NCBI RefSeq assembly: GCF_029227915.1
Contig: NC_079885.1
Coordinates: 1,612,001-1,676,000 of the forward strand
Origin: Hydractinia symbiolongicarpus
Taxonomy: Eukaryota > Cnidaria > Hydrozoa > Anthoathecata > Hydractiniidae
Length of the DNA stretch: 64,000 nucleotides
Reading direction: 5' to 3'
Part shown: in pieces, positions 36,001 through 48,929 of the stretch
Layout: the number at the start of each line of letters is the position of its first letter
How positions within the stretch are numbered: position 1 is the stretch's first letter
Notes under the pieces: model-generated
Told to the model about the DNA's origin: nothing
Databases searched by the model: none
The model's input: the letters and a program-made list of their open reading frames with translations, nothing else
Program-made: the position numbers and the translations under genes

Positions 36001-36332
36001 AAGTTTAATCGCCAGCAAACGAAAACCTGCGATTTCCCGTAAATCCTGGACTCGGCCGGTATAGTCAAAACTATACAAAGAAAGTACCCAGGGAGTAAAC
36101 TCATTTCCCAAACGATTTTTTAAATTATTATTTCACCACTAAAACGCATGAGACTTGAAGTTTTCAAGAATGTTTTCATTTTTGATGAGACGCTGAATAA
36201 AAGCAATTTAATCGCCGACAAACGAAAACCTGCGATTTCCCGTAAATCCCGGACTCGGCCCGTATAGTCAAAAGTATACAAAGAAAGTACCCAGGGAGTA
36301 AACTCATTTCCCGAACGATTTTTTAAATTACT
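32687..36332. repeat. 18-mer HOR (3646 bp), copy 1
   Basis: Eighteen monomers repeat 3646 bp later; GATTTTTTATTATAT at 33,686 recurs at 37,332. Inside the unit, two related multi-monomer runs at about 33.87-34.49 and 35.69-36.30 kb lie 1822 bp (nine monomers) apart. They share GGCAAAAGAAAACCC, AATCCCGCTTGG, TTTTCGATGAGACGC, CTAAATTAAAG, AAACTATAC and GAAGTTTTCAAG. The 18-mer is thus built partly on an older nine-monomer rhythm. Confidence 0.9.
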
Positions 36333-39300
36333 TTTTCACCACTAAAACGCATAAGACTTGTAGTTTTTAAAAATGTTTTCATTTTTGATGAGACGCTGAA
36401 TAAGAGAAGTTTAATCGCCGGCAAACGAAAACCCGCGATTTCCCGTAAATCCCGGGCTTGGCCCGTATAGTCAAAAGTAAACAAAGAAAGTACCCAGGGA
36501 GTAAACTCATTTCCCGAACGATTTTTTAAATTATTTTTTCACCACTAAAAGGCATGAGACTTGTAGTTTTCAAAAATGTTTTCATTTTTGATGAGACGCT
36601 TAATGAAAGAGGTTTAATCGCCGGCAAACGAAATCCCGCGTTTTCCCGTAAATCCGGGGCTTGGCCCGTATAGTCAAAAGTAAACAAAGAAAGTACCCAG
36701 GGAGTAAACTCATTTCCCGAACGATTTTTTAAATTATTTTTTCACCACTAAAAGGCATGAGACTTGTAGTTTTCAAAAATGTTTTCATTTTTGATGAGAC
36801 GCTTAATGAAAGAGGTTTAATCGCCGGCAAACGAAATCCCGCGTTTTCCCGTAAATCCGGGGCTTGGCCCGTATAGTCGAATGTATACAAAGAAAGTACC
36901 CAGGGAGTAAACTCATTTCCCGAACGATTTTTTAAATTTTTTTTTCACCACTAAAACGCATGAGACTTGTAGTTTTCGAAAATGTTTTCATTTATGATGA
37001 GACGCTTAATGAAAGATGTTTAATCGCCGGAAAACGAAAACCCGCGATTTCCCGTAAATCCCGGGCTTGGCCCGTATAGTCGAATGTATACAAAGAAAGT
37101 ACCCTGTGAGTAAACTCATTTCCAGAACAATTTTTTAAATTATTTTTTCACCACTAAAACGCATAAGACTTGTAGTTTTTAAAAATGTTTTCATTTTTGA
37201 TGAGACGCTGAATAAAAGAAGTTTAATCGCCGGCAAACGAAAACCCGCGATTTCCCGTAAATCCCGGGCTTGGCCCGTATAGTCAAAAGTATACAAAGAA
37301 AGTACCCAGGGAGTAAACTCATTTCCCGAACGATTTTTTATTATATTTTTTTACCACTAAACGCATAAGACTTGTAGTTTTCAAAAATGTTTTCATTTTT
37401 GATGAGACGCTTAATGAAAGAGGTTTAATCGCCGGCAAACGAAAACCCGCGATTTCCCGTAAATCCCGGGGTTGGCCCGTATAGTCGAATGTATACAAAG
37501 AAAGTACCCTGTGAGTAAACTCATTTCCAGAACGATTTTTTAAATTATTTTTTTACCACTAAAACGCATAAGACTTGTAGTTTTTAAAAATGTTTTCATT
37601 TTTGATGAGACGCTGAATAAAAGAAGTTTAATCGCCGGCAAAAGAAAACCCGCGATTTCCCGTAAATCCCGCTTGGCCCGTATAGTCAAAAGTATACAAA
37701 GAAAGTACCCAGGGAGTAAACTCATTTCCCGAACGATTTTTTAAATTACTTTTTCACCACTAAATCGCATGAGACTTGTAGTTTTTAAAAATGTTTTCAT
37801 TTTCGATGAGACGCTAAATTAAAGAAGTTTAATCGCCAGCAAACGAAAACCTGCGATTTCCCGTAAATCCTGGACTCGGCCCGTATAGTCAAAACTATAC
37901 AAAGAAAGTACCCAGGGAGTAAACTCATTTCCCAAACGATTTTTTAAATTATTATTTCACCACTAAAACGCATGAGACTTGAAGTTTTCAAGAATGTTTT
38001 CATTTTTGATGAGACGCTGAATAAAAGCAGTTTAATCGCCGACAAACGAAAACCTGCGATTTCCCGTAAATCCCGGACTCGGTCCGTATAGTCAAAAGTA
38101 TACAAAGAAAGTACCCAGGGAGTAAACTCATTTCCAGAACGATTTTTTAAATTATTTTTTCACCACTAAAACGCATAAGAGTTGTAGTTTTTAAAAATGT
38201 TTTCATTTTTGATGAGACGCTGAATAAAAGAAGTTTAATCGCCTGCAAACGAAAACCCGCGATTTCCCGCAAATCCCGGGCTTGGCCCGTATAGTCAAAA
38301 GTATACAAAGAAAGTACCCAGGGAGTAAACTCATTTCCCGAACGATTTTTTAAATTACTTTTTCACCACTAAAACGCATGAGACTTGCAGTTTTCAAAAA
38401 TGTTTTCATTTTTGATGAGACGCTGAATAAAAGCAGTTTAATCGCCGGCAAACGAAAACCTGCGATTTCCCTAAATCCCGGCCTCGGCCCGTATAGTCAA
38501 AAGTATACAAAGAAAGTACCCAGGGAGTAAACTCATTTCCAGAACGATTTTTTAAATTATTTTTTCACCACTAAAAGCAAAAGACTTGTACTTTTTAAAA
38601 ATGTTTTCATTTTTGATGAGACGCTGAATAAGAGAAGTTTAATCGCCGGCAAACGAAAACCCGCGATTTCCCGTAAATCCCGGGCTTGGCCCGTATAGTC
38701 AAAAGTATACAAAGAAAGTACCCAGGGAGTAAACTCATTTCCCGAACGATTTTTTATATTATTTTTTTACCACTAAACGCATGAGACTTGTAGTTTTCAA
38801 AAATATTTTCATATTTGATGGGACGCTGAATAAAAGAAGTTTAATCGCCGGCAAACGAAAATCCGCGATTTCCCGTAAATCCCGGACTCGGCCCGTATAG
38901 TCAAAAGTATACAAAGAAAGTACCCAGGGAGTAAACTCATTTCCCGAACGATTTTTTAAATTATTTTTTCACCACTAAAACGCATGAGACTTGTAGTTTT
39001 TAAAAATGTTTTCATTTTTGATGAGACGCTTAATGAAAGAGGTTTAATCGTCGGCAAACGAAAACCTGCGATTTCCCGTAAATCCCGGACACGGCCCGTA
39101 TAGTCAAAGGTATACAAAGAAAGTACCCAGGGAGTAAACTCATTTCCAGAACGATTTTTTAAATTATTTTTTCACCACTAAAACGCATAAGACTTGTAGT
39201 TTTTAAAAATGTTTTCATTTTTGATGAGACGCTTAATGAAAGAGGTTTAATCGCCGGAAAACGAAAACCCGCGATTTCCCGTAAATCCCGGGCTTGGCCC

Positions 39301-39978
39301 GTATAGTCGAATGTATACAAAGAAAGTACCCTGTGAGTAAACTCATTTTCAGAACGATTTTTTAAATTATTTTTTTACCACTAAAACGCATAAGACTTGT
39401 AGTTTTTAAAAATGTTTTCATTTTTGATGAAACGCTGAATAAAAGAAGTTTAATCGCCGGCAAAAGAAAACCCGCGATTTCCCGTAAATCCCGCTTGGCC
39501 CGTATAGTCAAAAGTATACAAAGAAAGTACCCAGGGAGTAAACTCATTTCCCGAAAGATTTTTTAAATTACTTTTTCACCACTAAATCGCATGAGACTTG
39601 TAGTTTTTAAAAATGTTTTCATTTTCGATGAGACGCTAAATTAAAGAAGTTTAATCGCCAGCAAACGAAAACCTGCGATTTCCCGTAAATCCTGGACTCG
39701 GCCGGTATAGTCAAAACTATACAAAGAAAGTACCCAGGGAGTAAACTCATTTCCCAAACGATTTTTTAAATTATTATTTCACCACTAAAACGCATGAGAC
39801 TTGAAGTTTTCAAGAATGTTTTCATTTTTGATGAGACGCTGAATAAAAGCAATTTAATCGCCGACAAACGAAAACCTGCGATTTCCCGTAAATCCCGGAC
39901 TCGGCCCGTATAGTCAAAAGTATACAAAGAAAGTACCCAGGGAGTAAACTCATTTCCCGAACGATTTTTTAAATTACT
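36333..39978. repeat. 18-mer HOR (3646 bp), copy 2
   Basis: Near-identical second copy; noted differences are CCGCGTTTTCCC at about 36,640 (CCGCATTTTCCC in copy 1) and GGACACGGCCC at about 39,090. The shared rare GAAAGATTTTTT anchor at 35,909 and 39,555 confirms the alignment. After about 39,980 the sequence goes on with a GACTTGCAG monomer instead of starting a third full copy. Confidence 0.9.
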
Positions 39979-42900
39979 TTTTCACCACTAAAACGCATGA
40001 GACTTGCAGTTTTCAAAAATGTTTTCATTTTAGATGAGACGCTAAATAAAAGCAGTTTAATCGCCGGCAAACGAAAACCTGCGATTTCCCTAAATCCCGG
40101 CCTCGGCCCGTATAGTCAAAAGTATACAAAGAAAGTACCCAGGGAGTAAACTCATTTCCAGAACGTTTTTTTAAATTATTTTTTCACCACTAAAAGCAAA
40201 AGACTTGTACTTTTTAAAAATGTTTTCATTTTTGATGAGACGCTGAATAAGAGAAGTTTAATCGCCGGCAAACGAAAACCCGCGATTTCCCGTAAATCCC
40301 GGGCTTGGCCCGTATAGTCAAAAGTATACAAAGAAAGTACTCAGGGAGTAAACTCATTTCCCGAACGATTTTTTATATTATTTTTTTACCACTAAACGCA
40401 TGAGACTTGTAGTTTTCAAAAATATTTTCATATTTGATGGGACGCTGAATAAAAGAAGTTTAATCGCCGGCAAACGAAAATCCGCGATTTCCCGTAAATC
40501 CCGGACTCGGCCCGTATAGTCAAAAGTATACAAAGAAAGTACCCAGGGAGTAAACTCATTTCCCGAACGATTTTTTAAATTATTTTTTCACCACTAAAAC
40601 GCATAAGACTTGTAGTTTTTAAAAATGTTTTCATTTTTGATGAGACGCTGAATAAAAGAAGTTTAATCGCCGGCAAACGAAAACCCGCGATTTCCCGCAA
40701 ATCCCGGGCTTGGACCGTATAGTCAAAAGTATACAAAGAAAGTACCCAGGGAGTAAACTCATTTCCCGAACGATTTTTTAAATTACTTTTTCACCACTAA
40801 AACGCATGAGACTTGTAGTTTTCAAAAATGTTTTCATTTTTGATGAGACGCTGAATAAAAGCAGTTTAATCGCCGGCAAACGAAAACCCGCGATTTCCCG
40901 TAAATCCCGGTCTTGGCCCGTATAGTCAAAAGTATACAAAGAAAGTACCCAGGGAGTAAACTCATTTCCCGAACGATTTTTTATATTATTTTTTTACCAC
41001 TAAACGCATGAGACTTGTAGTTTTCAAAAATATTTTCATATTTGATGGGACGCTGAATAAAAGAAGTTTAATCGCCGGCAAACGAAAATCCGCGATTTCC
41101 CGTAAATCCCGGACTCGGCCCGTATAGTCAAAAGTATACAAAGAAAGTACCCAGGGAGTAAACTCATTTCCCGAACGATTTTTTAAATTATTTTTTCACC
41201 ACTAAAACGCATAAGACTTGTAGTTTTTAAAAATGTTTTCATTTTTGATGAGACGCTGAATAAAAGAAGTTTAATCGCCGGCAAACGAAAACCCGCGATT
41301 TCCCGCAAATCCCGGGCTTGGACCGTATAGTCAAAAGTATACAAAGAAAGTACCCAGGGAGTAAACTCATTTCCCGAACGATTTTTTAAATTACTTTTTC
41401 ACCACTAAAACGCATGAGACTTGTAGTTTTCAAAAATGTTTTCATTTTTGATGAGACGCTGAATAAAAGCAGTTTAATCGCCGGCAAACGAAAACCTGCG
41501 ATTTCCCTAAATCCCGGACTCGGCCCGTATAGTCAAAAGTATACAAAGAAAGTACCCAGGGAGTAAACTCATTTCCAGAACGATTTTTTAAATTATATTT
41601 TCACCACTAAAACGCATAAGACTTGCAGTTTTCAAAAATGTTTTCATTTTTGATGAGACGCTGAATAAAAGCAGTTTAATCGCCGGCAAACGAAAACCTG
41701 CGATTTCCCTAAATCCCAGCCTCGGCCCGTATAGTCAAAAGTATACAAAGAAAGTACCCAGGGAGTAAACTCATTTTCAGAACGATTTTTTAAATTATTT
41801 TTTCACCACTAAAAGCAAAAGACTTGTACTTTTTAAAAATGTTTTCATTTTTGATGAGACGCTGAATAAGAGAAGTTTAATCGCCGGCAAACGAAAACCC
41901 GCGATTTCCCGTAAATCCCGGTCTTGGCCCGTATAGTCAAAAGTTTACAAAGAAAGTACCCAGGGAGTAAACTCATTTCCCGAACGATTTTTTATATTAT
42001 TTTTTTACCACTAAACGCATGAGACTTGTAGTTTTCAAAAATATTTTCATATTTGATGGGACGCTGAATAAAAGAAGTTTAATCGCCGGCAAACGAAAAT
42101 CCGCGATTTCCCGTAAATCCCGGACTCGGCCCGTATAGTCAAAAGTATACAAAGAAAGTACCCAGGGAGTAAACTCATTTCCCGAACGATTTTTTAAATT
42201 ATTTTCTCACCACTAAAACGCATGAGACTTGTAGTTTTCAAAAATGTTTTCATTTTTGATGAGACGCTTAATGAAAGAGGTTTAATCGCCGGCAAACGAA
42301 AACCTGCGATTTCCCGTAAATCCCGGACTCGGCCCGTATAGTCAAAGGTATACAAAGAAAGTACCCAGGGAGTAAAGTCATTTCCAGAACGATTTTTTAA
42401 ATTATTTTTTCACCACTAAAACGCATAAGACTTGTAGTTTTTAAAAATGTTTTCATTTTTGATGAGACGCTGAATAAAAGAAGTTTAATCGCCGGCAAAC
42501 GAAAACCCGCGATTTCCCGCAAATCCCGGGCTTGGACCGTATAGTCAAAAGTATACAAAGAAAGTACCCAGGGAGTAAACTCATTTCCCGAACGATTTTT
42601 TAAATTACTTTTTCACCACTAAAACGCATGAGACTTGTAGTTTTCAAAAATGTTTTCATTTTTGATGAGACGCTGAATAAAAGCAGTTAATCGCCGGCAA
42701 ACGAAAACCTGCGATTTCCCTAAATCCCGGACTCGGCCCGTATAGTCAAAAGTATACAAAGAAAGTACCCAGGGAGTAAACTCATTTCCAGAACGATTTT
42801 TTAAATTATATTTTCACCACTAAAACGCATAAGACTTGTAGTTTTTAAAAATGTTTTCATTTTTGATGAGACGCTGAATAAGAGAAGTTTAATCGCCGGC

Positions 42901-43446
42901 AAACGAAAACCCGCGATTTCCCGTAAATCCCAGGCTTGGCCCGTATAGTCAAAAGTATACAAAGAAAGTACCCAGGCCGTAAACTCATTTCCCGAACGAT
43001 TTTTTAAATTACTTTTTCACCACTAAATCGCATGAGACTGGTAGTTTTTAAAAATGTTTTCATTTTCGATGAGACGCTGAATAAAAGAAGTCTAATCGCC
43101 AGCAAACGAAAACCTGCGATTTCCCGTAAATCCTGGACTCGGCCCGTATAGTCAAAACTATACAAAGAAAGTACCCAGGGAGTAAACTCATTTCCCAAAC
43201 GATTTTTTAAATTATTATTTCACCACTAAAACGCATGAGACTTGAAGTTTTCAAGAATGTTTTCATTTTTGATGAGACGCTGAATAAAAGCAGTTTAATC
43301 GCCGACAAACGAAAACTTGCGATTTCCCGTAAATCCCGGACTCGGCCCGTATAGTCAAAAGTATACAAAGAAAGTACCCAGGGAGTAAACTCATTTCCAG
43401 AACGATTTTTTAAATTATTTTTTCACCACTAAAACGCATAAGAGTT
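39979..43446. repeat. Mixed a, d, b and g monomers with a 3-mer duplication
   Basis: A three-monomer d-b-a unit at about 40,342-40,949 repeats 608 bp later (GGACCG at 40,712 and 41,320), with identity to about 41,494. g-type monomers with TTGTACTTTTTAAA occur near 40,200 and 41,820. The G-to-A mark CTTGGACCG first appears here and is carried by all the HOR units from 45 to 52 kb. A monomer with AGGCCGTAAAC lies near 42,970. Confidence 0.78.
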
Positions 43447-44256
43447 GTAGTTTTTAAAAATGTTTTCATTTTTGATGAGACGCTGAATAAAAGAAGTTTA
43501 ATCGCCGGCAAACGAAAACCCGCGATTTCCCGCAAATCGCGGGCTTGGCCCGTATAGTCAAAAGTATACAAAGAAAGTACCCAGGGAGTAAAATCATTTC
43601 CCGAACGATTTTTTTAATTACTTTTTCACCACTAAAACGCATGAGACTTGCAGTTTTCAAAAATGTTTTCATTTTTGATGAGACGCTGAATAAAAGCAGT
43701 TTAATCGCCGGCAAACGAAAACCTGCGATTTCCCTAAATCCCGGACTCGGCCCGTATAGTCAAAAGTATACAAAGAAAGTACCCAGGGAGTAAACTCATT
43801 TCCCGAACGATTTTTTAAATTACTTTTTCACCACTAAATCGCATGAGACTTGTAGTTTTTAAAAATGTTTTCATTTTTGATGAGACGCTGAATAAAAGAA
43901 GTTTAATCGCCGGCAAACGAAAACCCGCGATTTCCCGCAAATCCCGGGCTTGGCCCGTATAGTCAAAAGTATACAAAGAAAGTACCCAGGGAGTAAAATC
44001 ATTTCCCGAACGATTTTTTTAATTACTTTTTCACCACTAAAACGCATGAGACTTGCAGTTTTCAAAAATGTTTTCATTTTTGATGAGACGCTGAATAAAA
44101 GCAGTTTAATCGCCGGCAAACGAAAACCTGCGATTTCCCTAAATCCCGGACTCGGCCCGTATAGTCAAAAGTATACAAAGAAAGTACCCAGGGAGTAAAC
44201 TCATTTCCCGAACGATTTTTTAAATTACTTTTTCACCACTAAATCGCATGAGACTT
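43447..44256. repeat. Dimer tandem duplication (405 bp x 2)
   Basis: Two monomers repeat exactly 405 bp later: GTAAAATCATTTCCC with GATTTTTTTAATTAC at about 43,590 and 43,995. One difference was noted: AAATCGCGGGC at about 43,537 versus AAATCCCGGGC. Identity reaches about 44,282, slightly past the second copy. Confidence 0.9.
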
Positions 44257-44879
44257 GTAGTTTTTAAAAATGTTTTCATTTTCGATGAGACGCTGAATAA
44301 AAGAAGTTTAATCGCCAGCAAACGAAAACCTGCGATTTCCCGTAAATCCTGGACTCGGCCCGTATAGTCAAAACTATACAAAGAAAGTACCCAAGGAGTA
44401 AACTCATTTCTCAAACGATTTTTTAAATTATTATTTCACCACTAAAACGCATGAGACTTGAAGTTTTCAAGAATGTTTTCATTTTTGATGAGACGCTGAA
44501 TAAAAGCAGTTTAATCGCCGACAAACGAAAACCTGCGATTTCCCGTAAATCCCGGACTCGGCCCGTATAGTCAAAAGTATACAAAGAAAGTACCCAGGGA
44601 GTAAACTCATTTCCAGAACGATTTTTTAAATTATTTTTTCACCACTAAAACGCATAAGAGTTGTAGTTTTTAAAAATGTTTTCATTTTTGATGAAACGCT
44701 GAATAAAAGAAGTTTAATCGCCGGCAAACGAAAACCCGCGATTTCCCGCAAATCCCGGGCTTGGCCCGTATAGTCAAAAGTATACAAAGAAAGTACCCAG
44801 GGAGTAAACTCATTTCCCGAACGATTTCTTAAATTACTTTTTCACCACTAAAACGCATGAGACTTGCAGTTTTCAAAAA
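44257..44879. repeat. Monomers linking dimer and 10-mer blocks
   Basis: Holds TTTTCGATGAGACGC with AAACTATAC, a GAAGTTTTCAAG variant f monomer and a GAGTTGTAG b-type monomer, the same set as at about 43.0-43.45 kb and 53.1-54.2 kb. Nothing other than satellite monomers is visible. Confidence 0.8.
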
Positions 44880-46904
44880 TGTTTTCATTTTTGATGAGAC
44901 GCTGAATAAAAGCAGTTTAATCGCCGGCAAACGAAAACCTGCGATTTCCCTAAATCCCGGCCTCGGTCCGTATAGTCAAAAGTATACAAAGAAAGTACCC
45001 AGGGAGTAAACTCATTTCCAGAACGATTTTTTAAATTATTTTTTCACCACTAAAAGCATAAGACTTGTACTTTTTAAAAATGTTTTCATTTTTGATGAGA
45101 CGCTGAATAAAAGAAGTTTAATCGCTGGCAAACGAAAACCCGCGATTTCCCGTAAATCCCGGGCTTGGCCCGTATAGTCAAAAGTATACAAACAAAGTAC
45201 CCAGGGAGTAAACTCATTTCCCGAACGATTTTTTATATTATTTTTTTACCACTAAACGCATGAGACTTGTAGTTTTCAAAAATATTTTTATATTTGATGG
45301 GACGCTGAATAAAAGAAGTTTAATCGCCGGCAAACTAAAATCCGCGATTTCCCGTAAATCCCGGACTCGACCCGTATAAGCAAAAGTATACAAAGAAAGT
45401 ACCCAGGGAGTAAACTCATTTCCCGAACGATTTTTTAAATTATTTTTTCACCACTAAAACGCATGAGACTTGTAGTTTTAAAAAAGGTTTTCATTTTTGA
45501 TGAGACGCTTAATGAAAGAGGTTTAATCGCCGGCAAACGAAAACCTGCGATTTCCCGTAAATCCCGGACTCGGCCCGTATAGTCAAAGGTATACAAAGAA
45601 AGTACCCAGGGAGTAAACTCATTTCCAGAACGATTTTTTAAATTATTTTTTCACCACTAAAACGCATAAGACTTGTAGTTTTTAAAAATGTTTTCATTTT
45701 TGATGAGACGCTGAATAAAAGAAGTTTAATCGCCGGCAAACGAAAACCCGCGATTTCCCGCAAATCCCGGGCTTGGACCGTATAGTCAAAAGTATACAAA
45801 GAAAGTACCCAGGGAGTAAACTCATTTCCCGAACGATTTTTTAAATTACTTTTTCACCACTAAAACGCATGAGACTTGTAGTTTTCAAAAATGTTTTCAT
45901 TTTTGATGAGACGCTGAATAAAAGCAGTTTAATCGCCGGCAAACGAAAACCTGCGATTTCCCTAAATCCCGGACTCGGCCCGTATAGTCAAAAGTATACA
46001 AAGAAAGTACCCAGGGAGTAAACTCATTTCCAGAACGATTTTTTAAATTATATTTTCACCACTAAAACGCATAAGACTTGTAGTTTTTAAAAATGTTTTC
46101 ATTTTTGATGAGACGCTGAATAAGAGAAGTTTAATCGCCGGCAAACGAAAACCCGCGATTTCCCGTAAATCCCGGGCTTGGCCCGTATAGTCAAAAGTAT
46201 ACAAAGAAAGTACCCGGGGAGTAAACTCATTTCTTGAACGATTTTTTAAATTATTTTTTCACCACTAAAACGCATGAGACTTGTAGTTTTCAAAAATGTT
46301 TTCATTTTTGATGAGACGCTTAATGAAAGAGGTTTAATCGCCGGCAAACGAAATCCCGCGTTTTCCCGTAAATCCGGGGCTTGGCCCGTATAGTCGAATG
46401 TATACAAAGAAAGTACCCAGGGAGTAAACTCATTTCCCGAACGATTTTTTAAATTTTTTTTTCAACACTAAAACGCATGAGACTTGTAGTTTTCAAAAAT
46501 GTTTTCATTTATGATGAGACACTTAATGAAAGATGTTTAATCGCCGGAAAACGAAAACCCGCGTTTTCCCGTAAATCCCGGGCTTGGCCCGTATAGTCGA
46601 ATGTATACAAAGAAAGTACCCTGTGAGTAAACTCATTTCCAGAACAATTTTTTAAATTATTTTTTCACCACTAAAACGCATAAGAATTGTAGTTTTTAAA
46701 AATGTTTTCATATTTGATGAGACCCTGAATAAAAGAAGTTTAATCGCCGGCAAACGAAAACCCGCGATTTCCCGTAAATCCCGGGCTTGGCCCGTATAGT
46801 CAAAAGTATACAAAGAAAGTACCCAGGGAGTAAACTCATTTCCCGAACGATTTTTTATATTATTTTTTTACCACTAAACGCATAAGACTTGTAGTTTTCA
46901 AAAA
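44880..46904. repeat. 10-mer HOR (2025 bp), copy 1
   Basis: Repeats 2025 bp later: CCTCGG at 44,961 and 46,986, AACAAAGTAC at 45,191 and 47,216, and GGACCG at 45,775 and 47,800. Other marks are ATATTTTTATATTTG, GTATAAGCAAAAG, TTTTAAAAAAGG, TTTCTTGAACG and GACCCTGAATAAAAG. Confidence 0.9.
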
Positions 46905-48929
46905 TGTTTTCATTTTTGATGAGACGCTGAATAAAAGCAGTTTAATCGCCGGCAAACGAAAACCTGCGATTTCCCTAAATCCCGGCCTCGGCCCGTATAG
47001 TCAAAAGTATACAAAGAAAGTACCCAGGGAGTAAACTCATTTCCAGAACGATTTTTTAAATTATTTTTTCACCACTAAAAGCATAAGACTTGTACTTTTT
47101 AAAAATGTTTTCATTTTTGATGAGACGCTGAATAAAAGAAGTTTAATCGCTGGCAAACGAAAACCCGCGATTTCCCGTAAATCCCGGGCTTGGCCCGTAT
47201 AGTCAAAAGTATACAAACAAAGTACCCAGGGAGTAAACTCATTTCCCGAACGATTTTTTATATTATTTTTTTACCACTAAACGCATGAGACTTGTAGTTT
47301 TCAAAAATATTTTTATATTTGATGGGACGCTGAATAAAAGAAGTTTAATCGCCGGCAAACTAAAATCCGCGATTTCCCGTAAATCCCGGACTCGGCCCGT
47401 ATAAGCAAAAGTATACAAAGAAAGTACCCAGGGAGTAAACTCATTTCCCGAACGATTTTTTAAATTATTTTTTCACCACTAAAACGCATGAGACTTGTAG
47501 TTTTAAAAAAGGTTTTCATTTTTGATGAGACGCTTAATGAAAGAGGTTTAATCGCCGGCAAACGAAAACCTGCGATTTCCCGTAAATCCCGGACTCGGCC
47601 CGTATAGTCAAAGGTATACAAAGAAAGTACCCAGGGAGTAAACTCATTTCCAGAACGATTTTTTAAATTATTTTTTCACCACTAAAACGCATAAGACTTG
47701 TAGTTTTTAAAAATGTTTTCATTTTTGATGAGACGCTGAATAAAAGAAGTTTAATCGCCGGCAAACGAAAACCCGCGATTTCCCGCAAATCCCGGGCTTG
47801 GACCGTATAGTCAAAAGTATACAAAGAAAGTACCCAGGGAGTAAACTCATTTCCCGAACGATTTTTTAAATTACTTTTTCACCACTAAAACGCATGAGAC
47901 TTGTAGTTTTCAAAAATGTTTTCATTTTTGATGAGACGCTGAATAAAAGCAGTTTAATCGCCGGCAAACGAAAACCTGCGATTTCCCTAAATCCCGGACT
48001 CGGCCCGTATAGTCAAAAGTATACAAAGAAAGTACCCAGGGAGTAAACTCATTTCCAGAACGATTTTTTAAATTATATTTTCACCACTAAAACGCATAAG
48101 ACTTGTAGTTTTTAAAAATGTTTTCATTTTTGATGAGACGCTGAATAAGAGAAGTTTAATCGCCGGCAAACGAAACCCGCGATTTCCCGTAAATCCCGGG
48201 CTTGGCCCGTATAGTCAAAAGTATACAAAGAAAGTACCCAGGGAGTAAACTCATTTCTTGAACGATTTTTTAAATTATTTTTTCACCACTAAAACGCATG
48301 AGACTTGTAGTTTTCAAAAATGTTTTCATTTTTGATGAGACGCTTAATGAAAGAGGTTTAATCGCCGGCAAACGAAATCCCGCGTTTTCCCGTAAATCCG
48401 GGGCTTGGCCCGTATAGTCGAATGTATACAAAGAAAGTACCCAGGGAGTAAACTCATTTCCCGAACGATTTTTTAAATTTTTTTTTCACCACTAAAACGC
48501 ATGAGACTTGTAGTTTTCAAAAATGTTTTCATTTATGATGAGACACTTAATGAAAGATGTTTAATCGCCGGAAAACGAAAACCCGCGTTTTCCCGTAAAT
48601 CCCGGGCTTGGCCCGTATAGTCGAATGTATACAAAGAAAGTACCCTGTGAGTAAACTCATTTCCAGAACAATTTTTTAAATTATTTTTTCACCACTAAAA
48701 CGCATAAGAATTGTAGTTTTTAAAAATGTTTTCATATTTGATGAGACCCTGAATAAAAGAAGTTTAATCGCCGGCAAACGAAAACCCGCGATTTCCCGTA
48801 AATCCCGGGCTTGGCCCGTATAGTCAAAAGTATACAAAGAAAGTACCCAGGGAGTAAACTCATTTCCCGAACGATTTTTTATATTATTTTTTTACCACTA
48901 AACGCATAAGACTTGTAGTTTTCAAAAAT
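46905..48929. repeat. 10-mer HOR (~2025 bp), copy 2
   Basis: Differs from copy 1 at few sites: GGACTCGGCCC versus GGACTCGACCC, one A lost in CGAAACCC near 48,174, ACCCAGGGA versus ACCCGGGGA, and TTCACCACT versus TTCAACACT. The right break is at GATGAGACGC(TT/TG) near 48,950, where an e-like monomer intervenes before the next unit. Confidence 0.9.

Noticed and set aside
43545-44198. Two plus-strand 82-codon ORFs 405 bp apart
   Set aside because: They are copies of one another created by the 405-bp dimer duplication and open only because of local one-base changes. They are antisense to the equally spurious minus-strand frames.
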